Assembly: GCA_019914945.1 (NCBI GenBank)
Contig: CM034108.1
Span: 2,862,001 to 2,926,000, forward strand
Origin: Typha latifolia
Lineage: Eukaryota; Streptophyta; Magnoliopsida; Poales; Typhaceae
Direction: 5' to 3'
DNA length: 64,000 nt
Below the pieces are notes generated by a model that was not told the DNA's origin, did not search any database, and was given only the letters and a program-made list of their open reading frames with translations. A program made the position numbers and the translations under genes. Positions within the stretch are counted from its first letter, which is position 1; each line of letters opens with the position of its first letter. This document shows, one piece after another, positions 25,142 to 37,301 of the stretch.

Positions 25142-28093
25142 ATGGCAGCTTCCAAAATCCAAGCCCTATGGAACCACCCTGCTGGCCCGAAAACTAGTTC
25201 GTCCTGTGCTTATAAATAGGAAATTATGCTAAAATTTGTTTTTGTTGTTGCCTTTTTTTTTCTTCTTCTAATCTATCCTTAATTTCTCCTGTATATTTCA
25301 GTTTCCACCATGTCTAGTGAATACTTTTTCCTTTTTATACATTATGGAAGAACTTAACTACTCAAACATCAGGGTGTCTTTAACGTAAAGAGGTAAAAGT
25401 TATTGGCTAAATTTTATGACTTCTTTTGGAGAACAATGAATGATGTCAAAGATGGATTTAAGATGAATTTTTTATAAAAGCACTTGTTAGATTTTTTTTT
25501 ACACTTTTTAAATTCATTCTGAAAGCTGAATATGAGTTCAAGTAGATTTGAATTTCTTATATATTAATATAGCTATTTGATAGTTCATATGTGCCTTTTC
25601 CTTTTCTCGAAGGATTGTATAATTCTAGTAGAATCAGACAAGGACCTGATTAACATGCATGCTACTTCCATCAAAATGCTTGTGAAGAAGTTTTAGATTA
25701 TAGAAATCCATTCCAATGGTTCATGAGTAATCTTCAATGTTGTCAAATTAGTTGTCATGTGGAACACTTTAGAAGCATATCATGCTAAAATAAATAGGGT
25801 GTCCTAGCGCAAGAGGTTCCTGCAATGTGCAGGCAACAAATGATGCCATCTTGAGAAGTATGTTTTATTTAGAACCTAATATAAAAAAATATATATGAAT
25901 TTGTCATGTTGCCCTTAGAAATTATATAAGCATGATAAAAATAGAGTGGACGATTTTTAATTTTGTTTCTGACACAAAGCCGAATGTATTTCTATTTACA
26001 GTTCATTTTTGGGCCCCAACTTTCAAATGGGGTATCAGCATTGCAAATATTGCTGACTTCGCAAAGCCACCTGAAAAGATCTCCTATCCTCAGCAAGTTG
26101 GTATGTGGTGTTTATAATTCAAATTCCTATCCTGTCTTCTCAACATCTAACATAAACATAAAATTTCCTTGTATTTCATTCTCCTGCCTGTATATATTTT
26201 GACATATCCTGGTCATTTGTTTTCTGGTATGTAGCTGTTGCTTGCACTGGAGTTATTTGGTCACGCTACAGTACTGTGATTACCCCGGTAAGCTCTTATT
26301 ATGTTCAGCAGTGCATCTCCCAATTACATTTCTTGCAGGAGGTAGTAGATTTAGGACAATCTATTTGTTCAGATTTGAGTTTTGCATTTCTTTTTCAACA
26401 AAATGAGCTTAAGTTGCTGGCTTGCTGGAATCTGATGATTACACAACTTAATAGTACATATTTAAGTTTGTCTTTTGGTCCTGCCCATGCTAATGTTTAT
26501 TTTGTCAATACAAACCAATTTAAGTAATCTATCTCTGTGAAATCTTTATAATTTGATGTATTTTGTCATTCTTTCTACAAACTTTATTTACAAATTTAAT
26601 CTTTAAGGAACTGACTAGGATTCCATTGATCTTTACATCATAGAATGTTGTATTTATTATTTTAGGAAGCAAGAAATTTGCAGTAAATTTCCAATTCCAT
26701 ATATAAGTTTTGTTTTGCCTTGCCTTGCAGAAAAACTGGAACCTTTTCAGTGTAAATGTTGCCATGGCTGGGACAGGGATCTATCAACTTACACGAAAAT
26801 TACGGTATGTTAAACTTGATTTCAGTGCTAGTGGGTTCTGTTCATAGTATGGACACATGGAAAAATCAGTTACTATGACTCACTATCTATTTAGTTACTT
26901 TGGTTTATCTACTGCCAGTTATGCAGTTATGCCTTTTACGGTTGTTTTAAATTATGATCTGATGGCAATGACTGTTGCTTGAACTTGCTGACCCTGTGGT
27001 TATGCTGTCCTCTTAAATGAGCACGTTATCTTCTTGTCTTGTTCTGATGGTGTCAAATTCATTCTTACTATTAGAACTCCATTTGGTAGGCAGCCAACTC
27101 TTATTTTTCATGTCACAAGCAACCAATGAATTAACAAGCTTTAATTATTTGGATAATCCTGAGGGTGTTTATGCTTGATGCACATAATAGTGTCAAAAGT
27201 GGAAGAGCATAAGAGAGAGATTTGTAGTAACGATCCTCAATGTCTAAGACAAAGAGGGATAGGAAGAGGAGACAGAAGCAGTGGGTGCTATGGTATCTGA
27301 AGCTGTGACTTGATAAGAAAGAGAGGAGTTATTAGACAGATGTTGAAAAAATATTCCTCGGTGTTAGAGTGCAGAGAGAGATAGGAGGAGGAGCTGGAAG
27401 CAGTGGGTGCTACAATCTTTACATTTTGGGAGTGGATGAGAAGGGAGCAGTTGATTAAAACCTTTTAACTGAAGAAATTATTATCTATTTATCTACCGAT
27501 AGCCTATAAAACTAGATGCTGAAGAAGTATTCCTGTGTCTGAGATGAAGAGGGGAGAATCGAGGGCTTTGACAAGATGGAAGGAAAGGGTAGGGGGTTGA
27601 TTAGATCTTACAATTGATATAGTATCTATTGTAAATACATGTCTATTTCATAAAAGTAGAGTTGAGGTTGAGCTTGGGCTGGGCAAACAGACAATTTAAC
27701 TTGTCCAAAATCACTACATGACTGGAGTTTGAGGCACAAGTTGGTCAAAAGTTTGTGATTGGAAGGCTTGGACTGGCAAAATTATGCCCTTGCCTGATGG
27801 GCCTTGATCTGACCAAGCTCATTTAACTTGCTATATTTCGTACATGTTTACCGCAAAAGAAATGTAATGCTTATTACTTCCCTTAAGTGTTTGGAAAGTA
27901 CCGAAACATATTCATTCCAATATCCTTTATTCAAAGTTAAACATAAAGGTATCACTTTTCCTCCATTTCAGTACATTCTAGCTTTATATGTTCTATACTT
28001 CTAATTCACTATATTGTCTTGAAAACTGATACTGGTTTACTTTTCAGGCAAGATTACTTCTCTGAAAAGCAAGAAACACCTGCAGAAGAATGA
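25142..28093 (+). CDS. MPC2: Mitochondrial pyruvate carrier subunit 2 (MPC2)
   Basis: Subunit of the heterodimeric inner-membrane carrier that imports pyruvate into mitochondria, partnering MPC1. Five coding exons: 25142-25196, 26002-26100, 26235-26287, 26731-26804 and 28048-28093, giving 108 residues, the usual length. Sequence order: MAASKIQALWNHPAGPKT, then IHFWAPTFKWGISIANIADF, AKPPEKISYPQQVAVACTGV, IWSRYSTVITP, KNWNLFSVNVAMAGTGIYQL and a short polar tail ending TPAEE. Three short hydrophobic helices fit the family fold. The exon 1 donor is A|GTTCGT, not a strong consensus, but it is the only junction that restores the conserved PKTIHFWAP. Intron 4 (1.2 kb) holds an old degenerate repeat near 27226-27560. 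Confidence 0.92.
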
Positions 28094-29100
28094 TGATGAT
28101 TCTTGTTCTGCACTTCATAGCATTCAGCAGCTCTTTGTTTTGATTGTTTTGGCTGTAAACATATGGTTTCACTGCAGCGCAGGTTTCTCCTTCTTGTTCT
28201 CTCCCAGGATTTGCTGGGAAGAACATATGATACCCTAAGATAAGGTCGAGGACTGCCTCGAAAATTCTCAGAATACTTTTGAGAGGTGAAAATTCTCAGA
28301 ATGCTGTTTCTCTGATCTTGTATCCATATTCGCTTTCAGTTATTTGCTGTTTGTTCTTCAGGCTAATCTCAGGTTTACTTCCGTCATTCCTAGCATTATT
28401 AAATCGCTAATATAAATCATGGTAAATGTTTTATAAAAAGATATTGGTAAAGTTGAGAGCTTTTTGTAAAGAAAAGAAAGGCCACCACCTTAGACAAATC
28501 CCATGAAGCCTTCCAAATTCCAATGCCGTGTAAAGAAGTCTACAAATAGTTACGGACTTCTTATATGGTAGCATCTTATGACTTCTTGCCTCTTATTTTT
28601 CCAAATGATTTGTGACGTAATTGACGTCACGGGCATATATTGTTCTTCCTCGCCAAATGTTTGGTAGGCAAAGAACGCTACAATATAGTATAATTGTAAC
28701 ATTGGTGCCGCAGAATATTCCTTGTTCAGTACTCACTACAGCTTGCATAGTTATCCATATAAGCATACACCAAAGGCATTCTGAAATTCCAAGATGCTTG
28801 CCTCAACCTCAACATTTACAGTACAGAAAAGAAGAAAAGCATAGAAAAGAAGATATTGAAAACGATCAAAGTTTTGTAGAAAATTAAAAAAGATATGGAA
28901 ACGGCTAATATGTATATATATATATATATATTCAGATTCAGATGGTGGGCATCAAGTTTTTCAAAATGATGCTGGAATGAAACAAGATAGTCAAGGAGAT
29001 GATAAAATGGGTAAATCCATAATATCTGATGCACTCCTATTGCTGAGGGGATATACAACTGAGACCATTCTTGTGAATCACAAGGCTATCATGCCAAACA
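28094..29100. other. Convergent spacer between MPC2 and SNM1-like gene
   Basis: Holds the 3' UTRs of both genes and a short (TA)n run near 28912-28930. No gene recognised. Confidence 0.5.
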
Positions 29101-32100
29101 TTATCTGCTACTGCCTTTCTGATTTACATCCAAATCAGAAGTACAGAGTCCATCAGTTTCTTCAATCTTTACACCGCGCCTTTCCTTTCTTATTACAGCT
29201 ATTTTGCTCCTGCGCAAGATTAGGTTAGCAATCTTGAATTTTCCTTCTTTTTTCACCTTTAGACTTCTTGAACTTGTCCACTTTAGAAAAGATCGGTTTT
29301 TCTTATTTTCAGCTTTCTCAACATAGAAATTATTGCATGCTTTATCAAGTCTGGCTCCACAGATATTACTGAAGTAGTGTCGAGGATTTACGTAACAGAT
29401 GGAAGACGACACAATTCCAGTGACTACTGATGGCTGGACAATTTTCATAAATTCCTGTATCTCACTAAAGCATGAATGTTCAGAGTATGGGACAGAATAG
29501 GCATACTGATGTAACATTTGTGGTTGCTCGGTCTGATTATTACACTGCCGTGCCCTTCTGTTAGAGCTCTCTCTGTACTTAATATCCATTCCCCAAGGTA
29601 GACCAGAAGGCATAATTCCTATAGTGGGATGTACTGTGTTCAAGGCCTCAAGTGTCTCAAAGGTGAAACTATATCGAGGAACAGCCCGAATTCTTGTGAG
29701 ACTTGTCTTTGTAGTAAAAATATTATAGTATCCAAGAAGGTGCATGGTCTGTAAACGCTCTGGCCACACCCAAATCTAAAGAAAAGAACCACGAAAAGGG
29801 AATCAAGTTTTTATATGACAAATTCCAAGGATAAAATGTCCAATAATGCGAAGTAATATGTAATGCATATCTTTACTGTTCTTCATCATAACATGGAATA
29901 ACTGGAAAACCATTAGACTGAATGTTCAATACTTCAATATAAGAGACTTATGTGCAAAATAGTGAAGATACTTTATTAGAACAAAGTTGTGAAGGTTTCG
30001 AGAAATATGAGGATGAGCAATAATGACAAGAAAAAGAAGAAACCTTGTTCCTAGAGCTTTTGATATATGAAGCAACACATTACTTTACTAGCAGAACCTT
30101 GTGAAGATCTCTAGAAATATGAGGACAACAACAATCAGAAGAAGAATAATAACCTTTGTTCCTAGAGCTTTCGATATATGAAGCAACAGATCCTCCTTCC
30201 CAAGTGTATCAACGGCAATAATTATTTCATGGTCAGGATGAGAAGAAATTATCTCAACCACCTGCATGTTTATATTCCAAATAATTAATGAAATTTATGA
30301 AACAGAATAGCAGAAAATGAAAAATTACTTGAAGCACACAAGAAAGGCTACCAAGAAGAACCACTAGTATTAACAATTCTCATTAAATACACATTCTGTA
30401 TAACACACTGCATGATTACCCTTGTGGACATAAACACATTGCTGGTATATGGATAGAATCAAGACATGCACAGATGCAAATTAATATTTGCACATGGACA
30501 AATGAAAATAAACAGAGCACAGACACGTTCAGAAATCATCCTCAATCATTAGCAATTCCTTAAATGATGGTGGAATTCTAATGTTTTGGTGGCTCAAATT
30601 TTTTTCCTAAATTGTCTCACGGGGACATTGGTTCGATAGATTAAGTCTATTTATTTTTTATCTTTTATGTAAGTTTTTAGGACAAATCCTAGTTTGAGCT
30701 ATGCAAACTTTTATGGTTAGTCCTAATAGGACTCATTATATCCGACCTCTTTATATAGAAGAGGTTAGTCTCCTTTGTTTAAGCATCCATTGAATCTAAG
30801 CATGGTAAATTATATTTTAGTCTTAGACTATCTTAGAAATAAGAATAAGAGTAGCGTAGGAATAGTCATAAGAGTAATCTAAGAATAGAAGTAAATTAAT
30901 CTCCCTTCATTACCATCGCCGCCCATCTCTCTCTATCGTGCTCCACCACCTTCCACCTTCATCACCAGCGCCGGCCACCTCTATCCAACACCTAGGCCCC
31001 CTTGTTGCGAATCAACTCTAATCAGTCTGTGACAATTTATTATCAGAGCAAACCCTTTGCGGATCAACTCTAATCGTTCTGTAACAGTATGAACCTTTAG
31101 GTCTGTCCTCTTTGTAGCTTCTCCTGATTTATATACAAAATTGATGTTTTAGGAAGTTTTTGTGATAATTCCTGAAACAATCCCATACTTACTTCTTCCA
31201 CTTCCTATGTTATTACCAGAATACAATTTCATTGTTGCTCTTCCACATTTCTTCTCATCTCCATAATGTCCTTGATAGATTATTCAAAATTTTCTACTAA
31301 TCATCAATCGATCAGAACATTTAACCACTTCACCTGGTTGACTCTTCTTCCATAAAAGCCAGAATAAGTAAGATCATATTGAGCACAAGGTGAACTACAA
31401 TTTTGTTCTCTACCAGTAAACCACAGTTTTCCACACCATCACACTAGCGAACGCTGCATGGGAGTCACTAACCGCCCTGAAGACATAGTGAACTACAATT
31501 TTGTTCTCTAGCAGTAAACCACAGTTTTCTACACCATCACATTAGCGAACGCTGCATGGGAGTCACTAATCGCCGGGAAGACATAGGTTACAAGAACACC
31601 GATAAAACACATAAAACACATACCTGCCGGGCAACGACTTCACGAGGAGGAAATGAGTACGAGGGATGACAATAAGTGTTGTCCAAGTAAAGCACATCCA
31701 ATTTATCTCCTTGAAGAGCATCGAGAAGTGTCTTCCTTCCCATTCCCGACCTCTCGGACATTGATTCCCAGCGAAAATCTCCAGTGTACAGAACACATCC
31801 AAACTCTCCCCGAAACAAGTACATCACTGCACCTGCCGAAGAGAAAATTAAAGCATTTAACTTCCAATCACACACTTCAACTTGACGCCAATGATCACAA
31901 AATCAAAACTTTCCTATCAAACCAACAAAATCTTAACAAAATATAAAGAAGAAAACCTCGAAATCGAACAAAAAGGGGGTACCAGGGCAATGGTGAGCAT
32001 CGATGGGAGTGACGAGGAAACGGACCTCGGATCCAGTGGTGGGGGAGACGAGAGAGATGGGATGCGTGGCGCCCACCTCAAGAACCCTAAGCAAGGAGAG

Positions 32101-32274
32101 ATCGAAGCCGCGAAACCTAGGAGGGAAGAGGCGGGCGGAGATCGGAGAGCAGAACAGGGGGCCCTTGGACCATTTGGAGGAGAGGCCCTTAGTGTGATCG
32201 GCGTGGAGGTGGGTGAGGAAGTAGGCCTGGCTCTCCTCGCTCCACCGATCGATCGAGATCAAACCCTTCTCCAT
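29101..32274 (-). CDS. SNM1/Apollo-type DNA repair metallo-beta-lactamase nuclease
   Basis: Beta-CASP metallo-beta-lactamase with a DRMBL region, the family of SNM1/Pso2, Apollo and Artemis 5' exonucleases acting in interstrand crosslink repair and DNA-end processing. Four exons on the minus strand: 31983-32274, 31624-31832, 30154-30261 and 29101-29775, 1284 coding bases and 427 residues with frame kept throughout. Residues 22-27 are HLHADH (motif 2 metal ligands), preceded by FLT. PIDAHHCPGAVMYLF (about 90-104) is motif 3 and YTGDFRWE (Asp116) motif 4. The beta-CASP part includes VVEIISSHPDHEIIIAVDTL. SVPYSEHSCFSEIQEF near residue 320 is the C-terminal His motif. The basic tail (KKNRSFLKWTSSRSLKVKKE) may bind DNA or localise to the nucleus. 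Size and lack of an N-terminal zinc finger favour an Apollo-like rather than SNM1A-like member. Intron 2 (1.36 kb) carries an LTR relic and a 98-bp tandem duplication. Confidence 0.9.
30600..31086 (+). mobile_element. LTR-retrotransposon relic with primer-binding site
   Basis: Inside intron 2 of the SNM1-like gene. The block ending TCTGTGACA (about 31026-31034) is followed by ATTTATTATCAGAGC (PBS-like, 31035-31049), close to TGGTATCAGAGC, the usual plant PBS complementary to initiator tRNA-Met. A second copy of the presumed LTR end follows at once: TTGCGAATCAACTCTAATC (31004-31022) versus TTGCGGATCAACTCTAATC (31057-31075). So an LTR end, a PBS and another LTR end sit side by side, as left by a large internal deletion. 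The 5' limit is a guess. Confidence 0.5.
31390..31585. repeat. 98-bp tandem duplication in SNM1-like intron 2
   Basis: Units 31390-31487 and 31488-31585, both starting gtgaactacaattttgttct and ending near gaagacata, differ at only about six positions. A recent local duplication close to the exon 2 donor (31624). Confidence 0.9.
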
Positions 32275-32506
32275 CTCCGCTATCTCCCCATGGGAGATTG
32301 GAGCTAGGGTTAGGGTTTTGGCGGGAGAGAAGGGAAGATGAAAGGGCGGGAAGGGGAACGGAAGGACGAGCGATCAAATACGCCGCTGCTCTCTAGTATA
32401 TACGAACTTCAATATAATATGGAAGTACTTCAAGGGGCTATTTGTAAGTATTTCTCGCATAAATACAATTAGTTATCGTAGCATTATAACAAAATAATAA
32501 TAATAA

Positions 32507-32542
<36 letters not shown>

Positions 32543-33478
32543 AATAAAAGAACTGATTCGATTGTAGGAATAATTAAAGATGATAAGTAGGTGCAGATCT
32601 TCTAAAATAATACCTTAGACTTAGATGCCATTGTGTCTCAACAGACAACAGCCGACACATGTTAGGTTCAAAAGCCAACTCATGGAGTCATAGGGTAGGA
32701 GTAAAAAAAACGAGAGTATTATTAGCAAATAAAGGATTTTAGTTTATTTCTTTATTCATATTAAGTGTAGGTGACGTGAACCAATGCCACATACTTTTTT
32801 TTATAAATATATTTATTAAACAATATACCTTTGTTTTATTTTGATTCACACTCAAAGGGTTGGATTTTAATGATTGTCTCTTTCTTATGGGGGCTTATAC
32901 TCCCTACACAATCAACCCATTGCACGCTGAAGCAAAAACCGTTAAGTTTGTTTTGCTCAAAGCTTGAGATCATCACCTTTCTTCGTTCAGACTTCAGAAT
33001 TCAATCAAACTCTCTCAAAAGCTCTCTCAATCTCTTGAGACGGTGTCACACCATATCTTCCATTCATCACTTGTTAACCTTTTTTTCACTTCTATTTCCT
33101 TGTCTTAATGTTTTAGGGAGGCTAATCATATTACTAATCGGTTTGCCCTTCCAGGATACAGAGCAGAATTTTGCTTCTATTTGGGTGGAGTTGATTCCAT
33201 CAGAAGTTATAGATATTTTGTATAAAATTTTATTTTATAATTATAATATAATATAATATATAATAATAAAAGCCGAAGAGCATCGAGTCTGCGACGCATT
33301 ATACTAAAAAATATTCCTTACGTTCCGGTACCTTCTTCCCTCTTTATTCTCACCCCTACCACATATTTTTCTACGCCCTCTCTCCCTCTCTCCGTTTCTT
33401 CGTGTCCTCGCCCTAAACCCTCAAGAAAATTAGAGAAGAAAGCTTCGAGAAAGAGGAAAGAATTAACCCTAGATCTTG
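32275..33478. other. Divergent intergenic region, SNM1-like / universal stress protein
   Basis: Carries both promoters. It holds (TAA)n then (TA)n microsatellites at about 32490-32539 and an AT-rich stretch 33225-33270 upstream of the USP gene. The frame 32831-33256 resembles no known protein. Confidence 0.5.
32490..32539. repeat. (TAA)n(TA)n compound microsatellite
   Basis: About six TAA units followed by about 14 TA units. Confidence 0.9.
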
Positions 33479-35706
33479 ATGCAGAACCCATCGGAATCCG
33501 ATCTCCATGTCCCGGCGCCGCCGCCACTGAAGACGCGGGCGTCTGCGGCAGCGGCGGTCCAGGCGATCCAGCCGAACTCGCCGAGGTATTTCTTCTCCTC
33601 GGCGGCGGCGGCGAGCCCCTCCGCCGCATCCCACCGCAGGATCGCGATCGCCGTCGACCTCAGCGATGAGAGCGCCTACGCAGTGAAGTGGGCTGTCCAG
33701 AACTACCTCCGCCCCGGCGACGCCGTCATCCTCCTCCACGTCCGCCCGACGTCCGTCCTCTATGGCGCCGATTGGGGCTCCATCGACCTCTCCGTATCCG
33801 CCGCCGCGTCGGCCGGAGGCGGCGACGACGCCGACCCCGGGGAGTCGCAGCAGAAGCTGGAGGACGACTTCGACGCCTTCACGGCGACAAAGGCGCAAGA
33901 TCTCGCACAGCCACTCGTGGAAGCCCAGATCCCTTTCAAGATCCACATCGTCAAAGATCATGACATGAAGGAGAGGCTTTGCTTGGAGGTGGAACGGCTC
34001 GGGCTCAGCGCAGTTATCATGGGGAGCAGGGGGTTCGGGGCGTCGAGGAGGACCAGCAAGGGGAGACTTGGGAGCGTCAGCGATTACTGCGTCCACCATT
34101 GCATCTGCCCGGTTGTCGTCGTACGTTATCCGGATGAAGGGGCGGCGGCAGGGGTTGCTGATGGTGGAGAAAAGGGTGTGGTGTTGGAGAAGGCGGCGGA
34201 GCTGCATCCGGTGCCTGAGGAGGAGCAGGAGTATCATGACGCCTCCGATGACCATAATAGAGGTTTGATTTTTTTCCCCTTCTGTGAGATGCTTACCAGA
34301 GCTTATCTAGGATTGGCTAAAAACATGTGTTTGATCAAGAACTCCGCCGATTTCATTAGATTCTTTAGTAACCTTTTTAGTATTCTTTTGTTTAGAGCAG
34401 TTTCACTGTCCTTTTCTACTTGTTCTATTTTCTTATCCTTAGCTATCATGGTATTCTTCATTGTTATTGATTTTACTTTTATAAGGCTAAAATGGGAGTG
34501 GTTGCAAATTTTCCAATCTCTGCCAATTTTCCCATCTTTGCAAATTTTCCAATCCGGTTGAGAAAGGTCAGTTGACTTCAGTCTGGTTAGTTCAATTGGA
34601 CCCACAAATGTTGTTAGCAAAAAGTCTTTTGATATTTTATCGATCATATAATCTAAAATTTCCATCTCTTTCCTTGAAAAATGTAAATCCTCTTGAAATT
34701 CTATATTGCAAATTAAATCTGCTCTCCTAGACTCTGTTTTGTATAGACTTGGGGAACATTTTGTTCAGAAACACTTACTCTTGAGTCATAAGTATGTATT
34801 CACCAGTTATGACCGAAACTCTTTTATTTGATTCATACTTGGGGTATATGTTATGAGATGAATTTGGACAAAGGTCCTTGTAAACTATTCTGTTAAACTA
34901 ATATACTAGAGTGATACTAAAAAAGAGATTTTCCCTTTTGCACCAACCATACTGTTCGACATATTTGTTTGCAATATCCATCTAGCAACTCATGTCCACT
35001 TATATGTCAATGCATATACATCCTTGTATTCCAGAACACCATATATCCGTATAATTTCTTCTGATTTTTGAGTAAAAAGATTCCTTCCAGTTTTGTGTTT
35101 GAAGGGGGATATGATAGTATAACATGAAATTGTCCGACGACATTTCTGGTTTTCATTTAGATTGTCAAAGCTTATATGAGCAGAAGGGTCAGTACTTGGA
35201 TTTGAAAACGGCATGCAGTTGATTCTTGTTATGATTCTCATGAAGTGTTTGGGATTTGTTCTCAACCTTCTGAAATTCTAAACTATTATATGGAAGTATA
35301 AGACATTTTCAGGTGGATTGGCATCCTTTTATGTAATATGATGCAAGAAGCATAGTTTATCAAAACATATGTCCCCTGATACTATTGAAGGAATATGAGT
35401 AGATTGGTATTTTATCTTTGTTGTCTTTCATCAAATGTAATGGTTACTAAGTTCTTTGCTATATCAGCCGCTGATGTCAATGTAGGCACTGGATAGACAG
35501 AGGAAGAATATGATGGCTGATCAGACCTCGGAATCATATTTAGATATGTGACTAGGTCTGTGCAATTCTGAGATTCAATAAGATAACCGATAGGATTAAT
35601 GATCTGCAATTATTCCATTATTTGGCTCTTGAAATTTGCATTTGTTACATCTGGTGATCACAAAGTAAGTTTGCTTGAAACTTTTGTTGCTTTTGCAGAT
35701 ACTTGA
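33479..35706 (+). CDS. Universal stress protein, PHOS32/PHOS34-like
   Basis: Nucleotide-binding universal stress protein of the plant PHOS32/34 type, known as MAP-kinase targets after elicitor treatment. Two coding exons, 33479-34262 and 35699-35706, 263 residues. The N-terminal tail has ALKTR-type and PNSPRYFFS elements, the latter an SP site suited to a proline-directed kinase. The USP domain runs from RRIAIAVDLSDESAYAVKWA (about residue 53) to CPVVVVRYPDE (about residue 220). The ATP-binding loop is GSRGFGASRRTSKGRLGS (residues 182-199), fitting G-x2-G-x9-G. The C-terminal tail is acidic (PVPEEEQEYHDASDDHNR). The second exon supplies only the last residues (D, T) and the stop. The start is the ATG at 33479-33481. 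Further non-coding exons are likely: a donor at 35741 (ccaag/gtgagg) and an acceptor at 36528 (ctgtag). Confidence 0.92.
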
Positions 35707-35844
35707 TCAGTCTCAATATGGTGTGGTCCTCCTAAACCAAGGTGAGGACCTACGGATTCACTTTTGGGAACCTGAACTTAATGTAATGTTCTTTCTATTC
35801 AATCATCTGTGTGTTTTTAGTCAGTAATCTTGCGTTATTTAAGC

Positions 35845-36249
35845 CAACGATGGCACGTGCTGTAAGAGGAGAAGAAAATAAAAACGAGATATTCACCTTT
35901 GTCGTCGTCGACCGCCGCTCGCCGTCGCCCGAGTGCGTCGGTGCCCTAGCCCGAGGGAGAGATGAGATCGAGAGAGAGATATATATATATAAGGTTATCG
36001 GTTAAAACTTAAGTTGCGGATCCGGATCCGGGTTTTAACCGATAACCTTATATCTCTCTCTCTTTCTCTCAATTTCATCTCTCCCTCGGGCTAGGGCACC
36101 GACGCACTCGGGCGACGGTGATCGGCGATAGCGATGGCGATGGCGACGACGACGGAGACGGAGATGGCGAGTGGCGGAACTATTAGGAAGGGTGCCGTGC
36201 GGCACCCCTCGTGCCATGTGCCAGTATGCCGCCGGCACGGCCATCCATG
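35845..36249. mobile_element. hAT-like non-autonomous foldback element (405 bp)
   Basis: Flanked by an 8-bp direct repeat ATTTAAGC (35837-35844 and 36250-36257), the target-duplication length of hAT transposons. The ends are imperfect inverted repeats: left CAACGATGGCACGTGCTG, right (reverse complement) CATGGATGGCCGTGCCGG, starting CA as hAT ends do. Inside, two inverted arms of about 86 bp (35922-36007 and 36032-36118) are almost complementary around a 24-bp loop containing ggatccggatccgg, so any transcript would form a long hairpin. GC content is far above the flanks. No transposase. Confidence 0.75.
35922..36118. repeat. Long hairpin inside the foldback element
   Basis: Arm 1 35922-36007 and arm 2 36032-36118 are reverse complements apart from a handful of substitutions and a small length difference in the GA/TA-rich part. 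The loop is 36008-36031. Confidence 0.85.
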
Positions 36250-37301
36250 ATTTAAGCACATCCAGCTAATTCCCTCTATTACCACTAGTAGCTGCTTGTA
36301 ATTTCCTCTTTGTTTTGTTTTTGTTTTTAAAGAAACATGATTACTTGATCCAACAATCAATGTTTGAATGAGTTTTAAGACCAAAAAGAGCTGAAAAAAG
36401 CAGGTTGTTGACTGTTTCTTTTCCCATTAACTATATTGTTTTCTTATTCTGTCTATCATGGTATGATCCTGAGATACTACAGTTCAATTATTGCTAGTTT
36501 GACTGATTTCTTTTTTATTCTGCTGTAGAATTTGAAATTGCCGATGATCTACTGGAGGCAGGCTTTCTATTAGAGGGAGGACTACGACCTGATGCTACTG
36601 TTGTGTCTATCCTCTTTTTTCTTTTGTCAAGTTTATATCATAAACTGGATGATTTGAGGATTTGTGTAGATCATGTGTAGGTTTTACCGTTCACATTGTG
36701 AAATAGTTGTGCTCTGTAAACCATGGTCTTTCCGAGGTAGTGTCCTTGTGTGATGAATATTTGTGACTTTTATTGTTGAAACATATACTTCATCAGCTGG
36801 GGTACCTGTTATCAGATATTTTACTTATATGATTTCATGGTTTTGTATGAGCTTTATGGCTATTGTGTGGATTTATTTTGTCTATCTTCTTTAAACTTAT
36901 TGGCGTGTAAGATCTCTTGCCTTCTGGATGTCAGCCACTACATGTGCAAGACAGGTAAATGAGATTCTCGTATGCTTCAATAAGAATATGAGCTCTGAAT
37001 GGTTGTGGTATTCTTCTAGGCATAATGTGTTACTGATATCACCCCACTATTTCTTGATATAATCACGAGTAACTTGTAAAATTTATGATATATTAAACAA
37101 AAGGATTAATAATTTGAGAATCTTGGGCCACTGAATACTCTTTTGCAAGATCATCGTTCATTCCTCGCAGTAAAAGGCAAGCATTGCAGGTTGAATTTTC
37201 TCAAAATATTAATTCAGGAAACAATTGCTAATAAGAGTAACTTTGACCTGCTAAAATGATCATTCTTTTATGCAGTGAAGGTGCATTTACCAAATAGATT
37301 T

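Noticed and set aside
31882..32307. 141-codon plus-strand frame over the SNM1-like first exon
   Set aside because: Shadow of the minus-strand exon carrying the HLHADH motif.
32831..33256. 141-codon hydrophobic frame before the USP gene
   Set aside because: AT-rich random-looking translation with no recognised domain; lies in the promoter interval.
33413..34255. 280-codon minus-strand frame over the universal stress protein
   Set aside because: Antisense shadow of the GC-rich USP exon, with Arg-rich low complexity and no family resemblance.
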